DNA of 64,000 nucleotides from Phaeobacter sp. J2-8 (GTDB lineage: Bacteria; Pseudomonadota; Alphaproteobacteria; Rhodobacterales; Rhodobacteraceae), in NCBI RefSeq assembly GCF_022867865.1, contig NZ_JALIEC010000004.1, positions 62,001 to 126,000 on the forward strand. The letters run 5' to 3'. A program made the position numbers and the translations under genes. This document shows, in pieces, positions 1-10,043 of the stretch (position 1 is the first letter of the stretch; every line of letters starts with the position of its first letter). The notes beneath the pieces were generated by a model. The model was not told the origin of the DNA and made no database searches. It saw nothing but the letters and a program-made list of their open reading frames with translations.

Positions 1-1592
1 AGCCGTTTTTCATGTATTACGCGCTGGGGGCGATGCATTCGCCGCATCAGGCACCGCAGGAATATCTCGACAAATACAAAGGCCGGTTCGACGAAGGCTG
101 GGATGTGGCCCGCGAGCGGCGTCTGGCGCGCCAGATCGAAATGGGCATCGTTCCCAAAGGCACCAATGCCGTGCCCCGCAACGAAGGCGTCGAACCCTGG
201 GACAGCCTGTCCGACGACCAAAAGCGGGTGTATTGCAAGTTTGAGGAGGCTTACGCCGCCTTCCTTGATCACGCAGATGCCGAATTGGGGCGTGTCTTCG
301 ATCACCTCGAAAAAATCGGCAAGCTGGACAATACGATCATCTTCCTGATGTCCGACAATGGCGCCAGCCAGGAAGGCCAGATTCACGGCTCCACCAGCAC
401 AACCTTCTATGAAAACATGGATGCGGAATCCTTCGACTATAACCTCGAACGGATTGATCAGATCGGCACAATGTATGCCAAGAACAACTATCCCATCGGC
501 TGGGCCCAGGTCGAAAACACCCCCCTGCGCCGGTACAAGCAAAACACCCATGCGGGTGGTGTGCAGGATCCGCTGATCGTGCACTGGCCCAAAGGGCTGA
601 AAGACACCGGCATCCGCAACCAGTTCCACCACGTCATGGACATCGTGCCCACCATTCTTGAGGTGATCGACACCGAGGCCCCGGCCCAGATCAAGGGCAT
701 TCCGCAGATGAATATTCATGGCACCAGCATGAAATATTCCTTTGACGACGCCAGCGCCCCAACCCGCAAAAGCGCGCAGATCTTTGAAATGTTCGGCCAC
801 CGCGCCATCTGGCATGACGGTTGGAAGGCGGTCGCATATCACAAGCGCTATTCCGATTATGAAGACGACCAATGGGAATTGTACCACGTCGCAGAGGATT
901 TTTCCGAAAGCACCGACCTGGCCCAGAAGGAACCGGAACGCCTGCGCAAGCTGGTGGAACTCTGGTGGGCCGAAGCCGGACGATATGACGTGTTGCCGCT
1001 GGATGACCGCGGCTTTGCCGAACGTCGCGCCATGTCACGCCCGCGCGAAGAATCCCCGCGCATTCAGCAGGAATTCGTCTTCTTCCCCGGCATGACCAAC
1101 ATCCCCGGCGGGGCGGCACCCTTTACCTTGGATCGCTCCTTTGAAATCGCCGCGCGGGTGCGGGTGCCCGACGGCGGCGAAGGTGTGATTGCGGCCTGTG
1201 GCGGGCTTTGTGGCGGCTATACGCTCTACGTCAAGGATGGTCGCATCATCCATGAGTACAATTATTATCAGAAAATGTTCCGTGTCGAAGGAGCGGTGCC
1301 GACCGGTGGTGATTGGATAGATATTCTCTACAAATTCGACAAAACCGGCGTGCGCCAGGGCGAAGGCAGCCTGCATATCAATGGCCAGGAAGTTGGCAAG
1401 ACAGCCCTGCCCGAGACCTATCGCTATTTCATGGATTGGGAAGGTTTCAGCCTTGGGCGCGATGCCGGCTCGCCGGTCAGCCCGGTCTATGAGGGCAAGC
1501 AAGGCTTTGCATTCACAGGTGAAATTGACCGTGTCCGCATCACGCTTGGCAACGATATCGCCGGTCCCAATGATTATGAATCTCAGGACTGA
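1..1592 (+). CDS. Arylsulfatase, AtsA-like long form (5' end missing)
   Basis: C-terminal two thirds of a sulfatase; the open frame runs in from the left edge (codons start at base 3), so the active-site C/S-x-P-x-R motif is outside the window. Visible family marks are PFFMYYALGAMHSPHQAP at the edge, the metal-site motif IIFLMSDNGAS near residue 112, and THAGGVQDPLIVHWP near 180. From about residue 356 there is an extra beta-rich domain (FFPGMTNIPGGAAP through GGYTLYVKDGRIIHEYN), typical of the roughly 770-residue Pseudomonas/Mycobacterium AtsA-type arylsulfatases. It should hydrolyse a sulfate ester; the substrate is unknown. Location cannot be judged because the N-terminus is missing. A strong hairpin follows 14 bases after the stop, separating it from the sugar-alcohol genes. 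Confidence 0.9.
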   Translation, partial: PFFMYYALGAMHSPHQAPQEYLDKYKGRFDEGWDVARERRLARQIEMGIVPKGTNAVPRNEGVEPWDSLSDDQKRVYCKFEEAYAAFLDHADAELGRVFDHLEKIGKLDNTIIFLMSDNGASQEGQIHGSTSTTFYENMDAESFDYNLERIDQIGTMYAKNNYPIGWAQVENTPLRRYKQNTHAGGVQDPLIVHWPKGLKDTGIRNQFHHVMDIVPTILEVIDTEAPAQIKGIPQMNIHGTSMKYSFDDASAPTRKSAQIFEMFGHRAIWHDGWKAVAYHKRYSDYEDDQWELYHVAEDFSESTDLAQKEPERLRKLVELWWAEAGRYDVLPLDDRGFAERRAMSRPREESPRIQQEFVFFPGMTNIPGGAAPFTLDRSFEIAARVRVPDGGEGVIAACGGLCGGYTLYVKDGRIIHEYNYYQKMFRVEGAVPTGGDWIDILYKFDKTGVRQGEGSLHINGQEVGKTALPETYRYFMDWEGFSLGRDAGSPVSPVYEGKQGFAFTGEIDRVRITLGNDIAGPNDYESQD

Positions 1593-1605
1593 CACGTGAT
1601 CCACT

Positions 1606-1630
1606 GCGCGGCGCAGCTCTTGCGCCGCGC
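1606..1630 (+). terminator. GC-rich hairpin after the sulfatase
   Basis: Perfect 10-bp stem (GCGCGGCGCA, 1606-1615, with TGCGCCGCGC, 1621-1630) and a 5-base loop, 14 bases after the sulfatase stop. No T run follows, so it may be a weak terminator or an mRNA-stabilising stem. A hairpin with a similar TGCGCCGC core lies at 37719-37741. Confidence 0.5.
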
Positions 1631-1765
1631 GCTCCCCACTGGCGCAACCCGCCTCCGCCAAAGCGCCGCCCGCAGCGTCGCGCTCTGGCTTGACCACCCG
1701 AATAAACCAGCCTTTCGGCCGGCCAATGATGTCGGTTCGCTGACAGCCCTGACAGGAAAGTTCCA

Positions 1766-2494
1766 ATGGACCAGAAACTTGACGGCAAAACCATCGCCAT
1801 CACCGGGGCGGCCTCCGGCATCGGGCTTGAATGCGCCCGCGTCTGCCTCGCCTCCGGGGCGCGGGTGGCGCTTGTGGATCGGGCCGAGGACCGGCTGACA
1901 GCCGTCTGCGCGGAACTGGGCAAGGGCGCGGTGCCCATTGTCACCGATCTTCTTGATCCCGCCAGCGTCGATCAAATGCTGCCCCGGATTCTGGATCGGA
2001 TGGGGCATCTGGATGTGTTTCACGCCAATGCCGGCGGCTATGTCGGTGGCGATGTATCCGAGGGCAACCCAGATGAATGGGACCGGGTGCTGAACCTCAA
2101 CATCAACGCCGCCTTTCGCACCGTCCGCGCCGTTCTTCCGCATATGAAGGCGCGCGGAACGGGCGATATCCTTATGACCAGTTCGATCGCCGGCGTTGTT
2201 CCCGTGATGTGGGAGCCGATCTATACCGCATCAAAACATGCGGTTCAGGCGTTCACCCACACCATTCGCCGCCAAATGGCCCCGCATGGCATCCGCGTAG
2301 GTGCGGTCCTTCCCGGCCCGGTTGTGACCGCTTTGCTGGATGACTGGCCACAGGCAAAAATGGACGAAGCCCTGGCCAACGGCAGCCTGATGCAGCCTAA
2401 AGAGGTCGCCGATTGCGTGCATTTCATGCTGACGCGGCCCCGCAATGTCACGATCCGCGATCTCGTGATCCTGCCCAACAGCGTCGAATTGTGA
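1766..2494 (+). CDS. SDR oxidoreductase, ribitol 2-dehydrogenase-like
   Basis: Classical short-chain dehydrogenase of 242 residues: TGAASGIG nucleotide-binding motif at 13-20, NAG at 88-90, catalytic Ser139/140, Tyr153 and Lys157 (YTASK). The C-terminus [14 protein letters not shown] resembles rhizobial ribitol/pentitol dehydrogenases such as RbtA. It probably oxidises a pentitol or related polyol to a ketose with NAD in the cytosol. It lies 7 bases upstream of an FGGY pentulose-kinase gene, the usual partner that phosphorylates the ketose. The ATG at 1766 follows an AGGAAAG ribosome-binding site. Polyol specificity is inferred from the neighbour and the C-terminal motif; the SDR assignment itself is certain. 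Confidence 0.85.
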   Translation: MDQKLDGKTIAITGAASGIGLECARVCLASGARVALVDRAEDRLTAVCAELGKGAVPIVTDLLDPASVDQMLPRILDRMGHLDVFHANAGGYVGGDVSEGNPDEWDRVLNLNINAAFRTVRAVLPHMKARGTGDILMTSSIAGVVPVMWEPIYTASKHAVQAFTHTIRRQMAPHGIRVGAVLPGPVVTALLDDWPQAKMDEALANGSLMQPKEVADCVHFMLTRPRNVTIRDLVILPNSVEL

Positions 2495-2501
2495 GGCCGC
2501 A

Positions 2502-4137
2502 ATGACAGGAACCCGCAAACAATCCCCTGTCTTTCTTGGTGTTGATGTCGGCACCGGAAGCGCGCGCGCCGGTGTCTTTGCCCCCGATGGGCGGATGCTG
2601 GGCACTGGCAAACACGACATTCGGATCTGGCGCGATGGGGTCATGGCCGAACAATCCTCTGACGATATCTGGAACGCGGTTGCCATCGCCGTCAAACAGG
2701 CGTTGACCGCCAGCGCCCTGCCCCCCGCGGCCGTGGCGGGCATCGGATTTGATGCCACCTGTTCGCTTGTGGGGTTGTCGCAGGATCACACCCACAAGCC
2801 TGAGCCCAACCGGCGATCCCGCCCGCAATATCATCGTCTGGATGGATCAACGCGCCGCCGATCAGGCCGCGCGCATCAATGCCACCGGACATCGGGTGCT
2901 TGATTATGTCGGCGGACGTATCTCGCCGGAAATGGAAACGCCCAAGCTGTTGTGGCTCAAGGAAAATCTGCCCGACACCTATGCCAAGGCCGGGCATTTC
3001 ATGGACCTTACTGATTATCTGACATGGCGCGCCACCGGCGATCTGACCCGGTCAAGCTGCACCCTGACCTGCAAATGGACCTATCTCGCCCATGAAGGCG
3101 GCTTTGATGCCAGCTATTTCCAACAGATTGGCCTATCTGATCTGTGTGACGATGGCTTTGCCCGGATCGGGACAAATGTGGTGGCGCCGGGGACGGCGCT
3201 TGGGTCTGGATTGACACAGGAGGCGGCCGAAACGCTGGGGCTGATCCCGGGGATACCCGTCGCCGCCGGGTTGATTGATGCCCATGCCGGCGGTGTCGGC
3301 ACCGTCGGCGCGGGTGGCGCCCCGGCCCAAACGCGCATGGCCTATGTCTTTGGCACCTCGGCCTGCACCATGACATCCGCGTCTGAAAAAACCACGGTGC
3401 CCGGTGTCTGGGGGCCGTATTTTTCGGCGATGTTGCCCGATCTTTGGCTGATCGAAGGTGGGCAATCCGCCGCTGGCGAGGCCATCGCCCATCTGGTGCA
3501 GATGCACCCGCATTACCCCACGGCCAAGGCCGCCGCCCAGGAACGCGGGCTTTCGGTGATCGACTATCTGCTGGCCGAAGCGACCCGGCGGATTGATGGC
3601 CCCCAGGACGCCGCGCAGCTGGCGGGCGATGTAATTGTGGTGCCGGATTTCCTTGGCAATCGTGCGCCGCTGTCTGATCCTTCGGCCCGCGCCATCATTG
3701 CCGGGCTTGATCTGCGCCGCGATCTGACCTCGCATATCGCGCTTTATGTCGCGGGGCTCTGCGGGATCGGCTATGGGCTGCGTCAGATCCTGGATGCGCA
3801 AACGGCCTGTGGCGTGACCCCCGACACAATTGTCATCAGCGGCGGCGCAGGTGCCAGTGCCATTGTCAAACAGGTGCTGGCCGATGCGGCGGGCATCCCC
3901 ACCGCCGAACCCACATCCCCCGAACCCGTGCTGCTGGGCAGCGCGATGCTGGGGGCGGTGGCCGCCGGGCATTTTGACACGCTGGCCACGGCCATGGCCG
4001 AAATGTCCAGCCTGAACACCCACTTTACCCCGGCAACCGGCGCAACCCAGCAGTGGCACAGCCAGCAATACCGCCGTTTCACCGCGCTTCAGGACGCCGC
4101 CCGCATCCCGACCCGCACCCCGAATGGAGGCACGTGA
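2502..4137 (+). pseudogene. FGGY-family pentulose (D-ribulose-type) kinase, frameshifted
   Basis: Two frames together give a complete FGGY kinase of about 544 residues. The first frame (from ATG 2502) contains the ATPase opening VFLGVDVGTGSARAG and runs to GIGFDATCSLVGLSQD. The second resumes at SPTGDPARNIIVWMDQRAA and continues to the stop at 4135-4137. The switch falls near 2780-2815 and equals one extra base; dropping one C from the GATCACACCC stretch restores continuity. Family members phosphorylate ketopentoses such as D-ribulose. It sits directly behind the ribitol-dehydrogenase-like SDR and its stop overlaps the next kinase's ATG (TGATG). Everything after the shift is well preserved, so sequence error is as likely as a real null mutation. 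Confidence 0.8.
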
Positions 4138-5695
4138 TGACCCGCGATATTCTGATCGGTCTGGATGCCGGCACCTCGGTGATCAAGGCCGTGGCCTTTG
4201 ACCTTGCGGGGCAACAGCTGGCGGTGGCGGGCGTCAAGAACCGATACCACAGCGCGCCAAACGGCGCCGCCACCCAGGACATGGCCCAGACCTGGCAACT
4301 GGCCGCGCAGATGCTGTTCCAGCTGTCTGAGATGATCCCCGATCTGGCCAGCCGCGCCCGCGCGATGGGCGTGACGGCGCAGGGGGACGGCACATGGTTG
4401 ATCGACGCCGATGGCACCCCGGTAGGCGAGGCCATGCTCTGGCTCGATTCCCGGGCCGGGGCCGACGCCCGCAGGATCACCGGATCAGACCAGCACGACA
4501 GGATCTATCGCGCCACCGCAACCGGGGTGAACCTGTGCCAGATGCGCGCGCAACTGCCCTGGCTGCGCCGAACCGCGCCTGAAATGCTCGGCAAAGCGGC
4601 GCACGCCCTGCATTGCAAGGAATGGCTGTATTATTGCCTGACCGGCGAAACCGTGGCCGACGTCAGCGAAGCTGTGCTGAACTTTGGCGATATCCGCACC
4701 CGCGCCTATAGCGACGACGTGATTGCCGCATTGGATCTGCAAGAGCTGCGCCACCTGTTGCCGCCAATCATCGACGGTAGCAAAACCGCGCACCGGCTCA
4801 GCCCCGGCGCCGCCGCCGAAACCGGGTTGCCCGCCGGATTGCCGATCTGCCTTGGATATATGGATATCGTGACCTCGGGGATTGCCACTGGACTGTGCGA
4901 TGCGGCGACGCGACCGGGGCTGTCGATCCTGGGGTCAACCGGGGTTCACACCCGCTATGCCGCCAATGTCGACGAGATTGTGCAAAACCCGGACAAGACA
5001 GGATATACCGTCGCGCTGGCCGATGGGGCCTTTGGCCAGGTTCAGACGAATATGGCCGCCGCGATCAACATCGACTGGATCGCCGGGATTGCCGGTGATG
5101 TGCTGACATCCGCGGCCACCCGACAGAGCCATCCGATATTCTGCGCAATTTCGATGCGCTGGTGGCCGATGCCCGGCCCGGCGCCGTAACCTTTCACCCC
5201 TATATCGCCCCCACCGGCGAGCGTGGGCCGTTTTCGGACCCAGAGGCCCGCGCCAGCTTCACCGGGCTGGACCGCACCGTCGGCTGGCCGGAAATGGTGC
5301 GCGGCGTCTACGAAGGTTTGGCCATGGCGGCGCGCGATTGTTACGCGGCAATGGGCGCGATCCCGGCTGAAATTCGCGTCGCGGGGGGCGCTGCGCGCTC
5401 GGCCCAGCTTGTTCATATCCTCGCCGCAACGCTCAACCGTCCCGTGCGCGCCGTCGCCCAGGAAGAGGCCGGCGCCGCCGGGGCCGCAATGATCGCGGCG
5501 GTGCAATCGGGCGTCTTTGACTCTCTGGAAGCGGCAAACACCACCTGGGTCACACCGCTTTTGCGCGATGCCATCCCGCCAGACCCGGAACTGACCGCGC
5601 TTTATGACGGTTTATTCCCGGCCTTTCGGGCGGGGCGAAACACCCTTCAGCCGCTTTGGCACAGCCAGGCAAACACAAGGAAACAAGTCTCATGA
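4137..5695 (+). pseudogene. FGGY-family kinase, erythritol kinase (EryA)-like, frameshifted
   Basis: Starts at ATG 4137 with MTRDILIGLDAGTSVIKAVAF, closely resembling Brucella EryA, and has the family's GQGDGTWLI-like segment (here AQGDGTWLID) and GYMDIVTSGIATGL. One base is missing between about 5105 and 5135: frame one reads to GIAGDVLTSAAT, frame two continues with DILRNFDALVADARPGAV and HPYIAPTGERGPFSDPEARASF to the stop at 5693-5695. With the base restored the protein is 519 residues, which I recall as the EryA length. EryA makes erythritol phosphate; the true substrate here could be another tetritol or ketose. The stop overlaps the next gene's ATG (ATGA). Confidence 0.8.
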
Positions 5696-6732
5696 AAACG
5701 GAAATTGCGATCATTGGCGACAGGTTCATGCTGTCGGAAACCTTTGAAGAGCATATCCTCGCGGCCTGCGGAGACAAGGTTTCCGTGCGCCGTATGGATT
5801 ATGACTGGCCGGATGCACCACTGGAACAGGGGTATGCCGGTTCGCGCATCGAGGGCATTCAGGAATTCCAGGGCGACCCCGACGAAGTGGTGGCGCATAT
5901 CGGCAACGCGCCGGTTGCGGTGATCCATCACGCGCCCCTGTCGGCGGCCATGATGGACGCTTTGCCCAATCTCAAACTGGTCGCCGTCAGCCGCGGCGGG
6001 CCGGTCAATGTCGATATGGCGGCCGCCCGATCGCATGGGATCACCGTGGTCAACACCCCGGGGCGCAATGCCAGCGCGGTCGCCGAATTTGCCATCGGCG
6101 GCATCATCGCAGAGGTGCGCAACCTTGCCCGCGGGCACGAGGCCCTGCGCAAAGGCGACTATCGCACCGATCTTTACCGTGCGGATGTGACCGGGGATGA
6201 GCTGTGCGATATGACGGTGGGCGTCATCGGCTATGGGGAAATCGGCAAGCGGGTTGTGTCGCTTCTGCGGGCCTTCGGCTGTCGGATCATGGTGTCGGAC
6301 CCCTATGTGCAACTGACCGCCGAGGATCTGCGCGCCGGGGTCGAAATGGTGTCCTTTGATCAGCTCCTTGCCGCGTCTGACATTGTGTCCCTGCATCCCC
6401 GCGTGACCGCCGAAACCACCGGGATGATGGACGCTGCCGCCTTTGCGGCGATGAAACCGGGCAGCACGCTGATCAATACCGCGCGGGGGCCGTTGGTGGA
6501 TTACGACGCCTTGATCGCCGCCCTCCAGGACGGTCACCTGCGCGGCGCCATGCTTGAAACCTTTCCGATCGAGCCGGTGCCGCTGGATTCGCCGCTTTTG
6601 ACCTTACCCAATGTCACGCTGACCCCCCATATCGCGGGCGCGTCCCTGCGCACTGTGCGGGTCGCGGCCAGCAAGGCCGCCGAAGAAGTCCGGCGCTGGC
6701 TCAAAAACGAGCCGCCCCTGAACCCGTGCTGA
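5692..6732 (+). CDS. D-isomer-specific 2-hydroxyacid dehydrogenase
   Basis: 346 residues, NAD-dependent 2-hydroxyacid dehydrogenase related to SerA/PdxB. The Rossmann motif VGVIGYGEIGKRV lies in the middle, with the catalytic triad Arg (LHPRVTAET), Glu (FPIEPVP) and His (TPHIAGAS) in the right order. It interconverts a 2-hydroxyacid and a 2-oxoacid in the cytosol. The ATG at 5692 overlaps the kinase stop and has an AAGGAAACA ribosome-binding site. Within the sugar-alcohol operon it could act on a sugar-acid intermediate or phosphate, but nothing in the sequence fixes the substrate. Confidence 0.85.
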   Translation: MKTEIAIIGDRFMLSETFEEHILAACGDKVSVRRMDYDWPDAPLEQGYAGSRIEGIQEFQGDPDEVVAHIGNAPVAVIHHAPLSAAMMDALPNLKLVAVSRGGPVNVDMAAARSHGITVVNTPGRNASAVAEFAIGGIIAEVRNLARGHEALRKGDYRTDLYRADVTGDELCDMTVGVIGYGEIGKRVVSLLRAFGCRIMVSDPYVQLTAEDLRAGVEMVSFDQLLAASDIVSLHPRVTAETTGMMDAAAFAAMKPGSTLINTARGPLVDYDALIAALQDGHLRGAMLETFPIEPVPLDSPLLTLPNVTLTPHIAGASLRTVRVAASKAAEEVRRWLKNEPPLNPC

Positions 6733-6741
6733 GAGACGATC

Positions 6742-7401
6742 ATGACAGACACTGAAACCACCCTCCGTCAGGCGGTTGTCGCGGCCTGCCGGAAACTGGA
6801 ACCTCTTGGGCTGACACAGGGTACATCCGGCAATGTGTCGGTGCGCTGTGGCGATTCAATGCTGATTTCGCCCTCTGGCATCCCCTACGAAGACCTGACG
6901 CCCGAATTGATCGCCGACATGCCGCTGGATCGGAATGACGGCACATGGTCCGGCCCGTGCAAGCCTTCGACCGAATGGCCCTTTCACCTCGATATCCTGC
7001 AATCGCGCCCGGATGTGAATGCCGTGGTCCATGGCCATCCGACCTATTGCACTGCGCTGTCGATCGCCCGGAAACCCATTCCGCGCTGTCACTACATGAT
7101 TGCGGCTTTTGGCGGGGATGATGTGCGCTGTGCGGGGTATGCGCGCTTTGGCTCCAAAGAGCTGTCAGCGCTGATCCAGGAGGCGATGAAAGACCGCACA
7201 GCCTGTCTTATGGCCAATCACGGCGCGCTTGCCGTGGCGGCGGATTTGCCCAAGGCCCTGTGGCGCGCGGTAGAGCTGGAGGCCATCGCGCAGCAATATT
7301 ACCTGTCGCTGTCCATCGGCGGGCCGGTGTTGCTGAGCGATCAGGATATTGCCGAAGCCCATGATGCCTTTGCGGGCTACGGGCTTCAGGACCAGAAATA
7401 G
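6742..7401 (+). CDS. Class II aldolase, L-fuculose-phosphate aldolase (FucA/AraD) family
   Basis: 219 residues. The family signature GTSGNVSVR (27-35) and SPSGIPYEDL are present, with the zinc ligands His98 and His100 (VVHGHPTYC), His160 (ANHGALA) and the catalytic acid Glu78 (STEWPFH). Such enzymes cleave a ketose 1-phosphate to dihydroxyacetone phosphate and an aldehyde. Placed between the two kinases and a GlpD-like dehydrogenase, it would cleave the phosphorylated ketose; the dehydrogenase could then supply or consume the triose/tetrose phosphate. L-ribulose-5-phosphate epimerases share the fold, so epimerase activity cannot be excluded. Confidence 0.85.
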   Translation: MTDTETTLRQAVVAACRKLEPLGLTQGTSGNVSVRCGDSMLISPSGIPYEDLTPELIADMPLDRNDGTWSGPCKPSTEWPFHLDILQSRPDVNAVVHGHPTYCTALSIARKPIPRCHYMIAAFGGDDVRCAGYARFGSKELSALIQEAMKDRTACLMANHGALAVAADLPKALWRAVELEAIAQQYYLSLSIGGPVLLSDQDIAEAHDAFAGYGLQDQK

Positions 7402-7485
7402 AACCATATTCGGCGCGTCCTGGCGGCGGCGCATCTGTCGCCACCACCCGGCCCCCAGAACCCTTTCAGACAGGATCTTCAGCAC

Positions 7486-9051
7486 ATGACAGAAGCACAG
7501 GAGGTCGATCTTTTTGTGATCGGCGGCGGTATAAATGGGGCGGGTATCGCGCGGGATGCTGCCGGTCGGGGCCTGCGCGTGGCGCTGTGCGAAAAGGATG
7601 ATCTGGCCGAAGGCACCTCATCGCGGTCAGGCAAGCTTATCCATGGCGGGTTGCGCTATCTGGAATATTACGAATTTTCGCTGGTCCGCAAGGCGCTGAT
7701 CGAACGCGAGGTGCTCTTGCGCAATGCGCCACATATCGTCTGGCCGATGCGTTTTGTCCTGCCGCATTCCAAACGGGATCGCCCGGCGTGGCTCGTGCGG
7801 TTGGGGCTGTTCCTGTATGACCATCTGGGCGGGCGCGCCAAACTTCCCGGCACGCGGACGCTTGACCTGCACCGCGCATCCGAAGGCCATGCCATCCGCG
7901 ACGATTTTCGCCGGGGTTTTGAATATTCCGATTGTTGGGTCGATGATGCGCGGCTGGTGGTGCTGAACGCCCTGGATGCGGCGGAACGCGGGGCCACCAT
8001 TTTAACCCGGTCTCCCTGTGTGTCGGCGCGGCGCGAAGGCGGCAAATGGCACGTGACCACCCGCCATGCCACGACCGGAGAGACACGGGATTTCCGGGCG
8101 CATGTGCTGGTCAACGCGGCCGGGCCTTGGGTCACTGACATCATCACCAATGTCGCCGCCGCGTCCAGCCGTCGCAAGGTGCGGCTGGTCAAAGGCAGCC
8201 ATATCATCACGCCCAAATTCTGGCGCGGGGAACATGCGTTTTTGATCCAGAACCACGACAAGCGGGTGATTTTTGTCAATCCCTACGAAGGCGACAAAGC
8301 TCTGATTGGCACCACCGATATTGCCTATGACGGCCCCGCCGATCAGGTTCAGGCCGGTGAGGACGAGATCGCCTATCTGATCGACGCGGTAAATAGTTAC
8401 TTCAAAGAGCAGCTTTCGCGCGATGATGTTCAGACGGCCTATTCCGGTGTGCGGGCGCTGTTTGACGACGGCCAGGGCAACCCCTCTGCCGTGACGCGGG
8501 ATTACGTTCTGGATCTCGATGAAACCGATGGCGCGCCGCTGTTGAACATTTTTGGCGGCAAGATCACCACCTTCCGCGAACTCTCGCAAAAGGCGCTACA
8601 GCGTCTTGCCCCGACCTTTCCTGCCCTTGGCGGCGATTGGACGGCGCAGGCCCCCCTGCCCGGCGGCGATATGGATTCTGCGGATTTCGACGTCTTCGTC
8701 AACCAGATGAAGACCGCCTATCCTTGGCTGCCACGACCAGTGTTGCTGCATTACGCCCGGCTCTATGGCACGCGGATGCGGCATGTGGTGGGTGCGGCGA
8801 CCTCGGTCTCTGGACTGGGGCGTCATTTCGGTGGGGCGTTATACGCCGCCGAAGCGCAATATCTGCGCCAGCAAGAATGGGCGCAAACCGCGCAGGATGT
8901 TCTGTGGCGACGCACCAAGCATTTGCTGCACCTCACACAAGCCGAACAGGCGGAATTCACCCGTTGGTTTGAAGACCACGCTGGCGAGGGGGGGCTGGTG
9001 ACTGGCGGCCCTCGCCCCGTTGAAAGGCTCAGATCGTCCGGGACCGGCTGA
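7486..9051 (+). CDS. FAD-dependent glycerol-3-phosphate dehydrogenase family (GlpD/EryB-like)
   Basis: 521 residues. N-terminal FAD motif FVIGGGINGAGIARDAAGRG at about 10-29, then the GlpD hallmark SGKLIHGGLRYLEYYEFSLV; the substrate domain carries LNIFGGKITTFRELS near 350-360 and a C-terminal GlpD cap domain. The family oxidises glycerol 3-phosphate, or erythritol phosphate in the case of EryB, at the membrane and passes electrons to quinone. Next to an EryA-like kinase the erythritol-phosphate-type reaction is attractive, but GlpD and EryB cannot be told apart by eye. Last gene of the plus-strand cluster, separated by 84 bases from the aldolase. Confidence 0.85.
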   Translation: MTEAQEVDLFVIGGGINGAGIARDAAGRGLRVALCEKDDLAEGTSSRSGKLIHGGLRYLEYYEFSLVRKALIEREVLLRNAPHIVWPMRFVLPHSKRDRPAWLVRLGLFLYDHLGGRAKLPGTRTLDLHRASEGHAIRDDFRRGFEYSDCWVDDARLVVLNALDAAERGATILTRSPCVSARREGGKWHVTTRHATTGETRDFRAHVLVNAAGPWVTDIITNVAAASSRRKVRLVKGSHIITPKFWRGEHAFLIQNHDKRVIFVNPYEGDKALIGTTDIAYDGPADQVQAGEDEIAYLIDAVNSYFKEQLSRDDVQTAYSGVRALFDDGQGNPSAVTRDYVLDLDETDGAPLLNIFGGKITTFRELSQKALQRLAPTFPALGGDWTAQAPLPGGDMDSADFDVFVNQMKTAYPWLPRPVLLHYARLYGTRMRHVVGAATSVSGLGRHFGGALYAAEAQYLRQQEWAQTAQDVLWRRTKHLLHLTQAEQAEFTRWFEDHAGEGGLVTGGPRPVERLRSSGTG

Positions 9052-9116
9052 CCCTAACCCGGTGTGACGCCAGCATGTGCCGCGCGGGGGGCGGAGGGGC
9101 CTTTAATAACCGGCAC

Positions 9117-10019
9117 CTATCCAAAACGATGGGTCTCAAGGCCCGAAACCCCCGGTTTCAGACGGAAAACACCGCCCTCTTGCGGATTTTGCGCCAGCTG
9201 CGCCGGCTCCATGGTGAACCGCGCCGATGTGACATAAAGGGTGTCAAGCTGCTCTCTGCCAAACGCGCAACTGGTTGGCCAGGAACAGGGTAAATCGACC
9301 ACCCGATCAACATGGCCGTCGGGATCAAAACGCAGCAGGCACCCGCCCCCCACGACACGGCAATTCCAGATATATCCCTCGGCATCCATGGCTGATCCGT
9401 CGGGCAGCCCACGGTCAAACCCAGAGACGATCGGGCGACGGTTGGACAATTGGCCGCTGTGCGGATCATAGTCATAGCGATAGATTTCATTCGCGCCGGT
9501 ATCGGCCGTGATCAATCCGCCGCTCTTGGGCCAGACCAAGGTGTTGGTTAGACCGAACAGGTCATTTGACAGCGGTTTGACGCCCCCATCCGGCAAACAC
9601 CGATAGAGCCGCCCGGTATCTGCGGTCATGTCCATTGGGCTGCCGTCAGGCGCGATATTGTTCTGCATCGTGCCAATCCAGAACGCCCCGTCAGGCCCAA
9701 CCACACCTTCGTTCAAACGATTGCCCGGCAGATCCGGCTCGATTCTCGCCAGGGTCCGAAAGTGATCGTCAAAATCCCAAAGACAGATTTCGCGGCTCAG
9801 CCCGACAATGGCACCGCCGTCTTTGCGCAGCCCGATTGACGTCACGAAATCCGGCGTGGACCAGCGTTGATGCGCCCCGGTTTCCGGCACCAGCGCGTGA
9901 ATGGTTTTCCCAACAATATCAACCCATAACAGTCGCCTGCGCGGCACGTCCCAGACCGCGCTTTCGCCCACGATATCCTCTGCCGCAAAAACCAGTTCCA
10001 CCAAGTTCTCTACCATCAT
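9117..10019 (-). CDS. SMP-30/gluconolactonase-family lactonase
   Basis: 300-residue six-bladed beta-propeller of the SMP-30/gluconolactonase/LRE-like family. Hallmarks are GESAVWDVPRRRLLWVDI near the N-terminus (metal-ligand Glu), NRLNEGVVGPDGAFWIGTM, and LPDGSAMDAEGYIWNCR (metal-ligand Asp). It opens an aldono-lactone to the sugar acid. I chose the ATG at 10019 (MMVENLVELVF) because AAGGGGGCG lies just upstream; the open frame continues to 10196 but through the divergent promoter. It is divergent from a FadR-type regulator followed by a sugar-acid dehydratase, and completes an oxidative aldose route with the SDR and mutarotase at 14862-16465. Confidence 0.88.
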   Translation of the reverse strand: MMVENLVELVFAAEDIVGESAVWDVPRRRLLWVDIVGKTIHALVPETGAHQRWSTPDFVTSIGLRKDGGAIVGLSREICLWDFDDHFRTLARIEPDLPGNRLNEGVVGPDGAFWIGTMQNNIAPDGSPMDMTADTGRLYRCLPDGGVKPLSNDLFGLTNTLVWPKSGGLITADTGANEIYRYDYDPHSGQLSNRRPIVSGFDRGLPDGSAMDAEGYIWNCRVVGGGCLLRFDPDGHVDRVVDLPCSWPTSCAFGREQLDTLYVTSARFTMEPAQLAQNPQEGGVFRLKPGVSGLETHRFG

Positions 10020-10043
10020 TTTCGCCCCCTTTTCACGCAAGTG

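Noticed and set aside
1606-1630. Hairpins at 1606-1630 and 37719-37741 as copies of one dispersed repeat
   Set aside because: They share only a TGCGCCGC core; flanks and loops differ, as expected of independent GC-rich stems.
9075-9293. 72-codon plus-strand open frame over the lactonase 3' end
   Set aside because: It overlaps the SMP-30 gene on the other strand and shows no coding character of its own.
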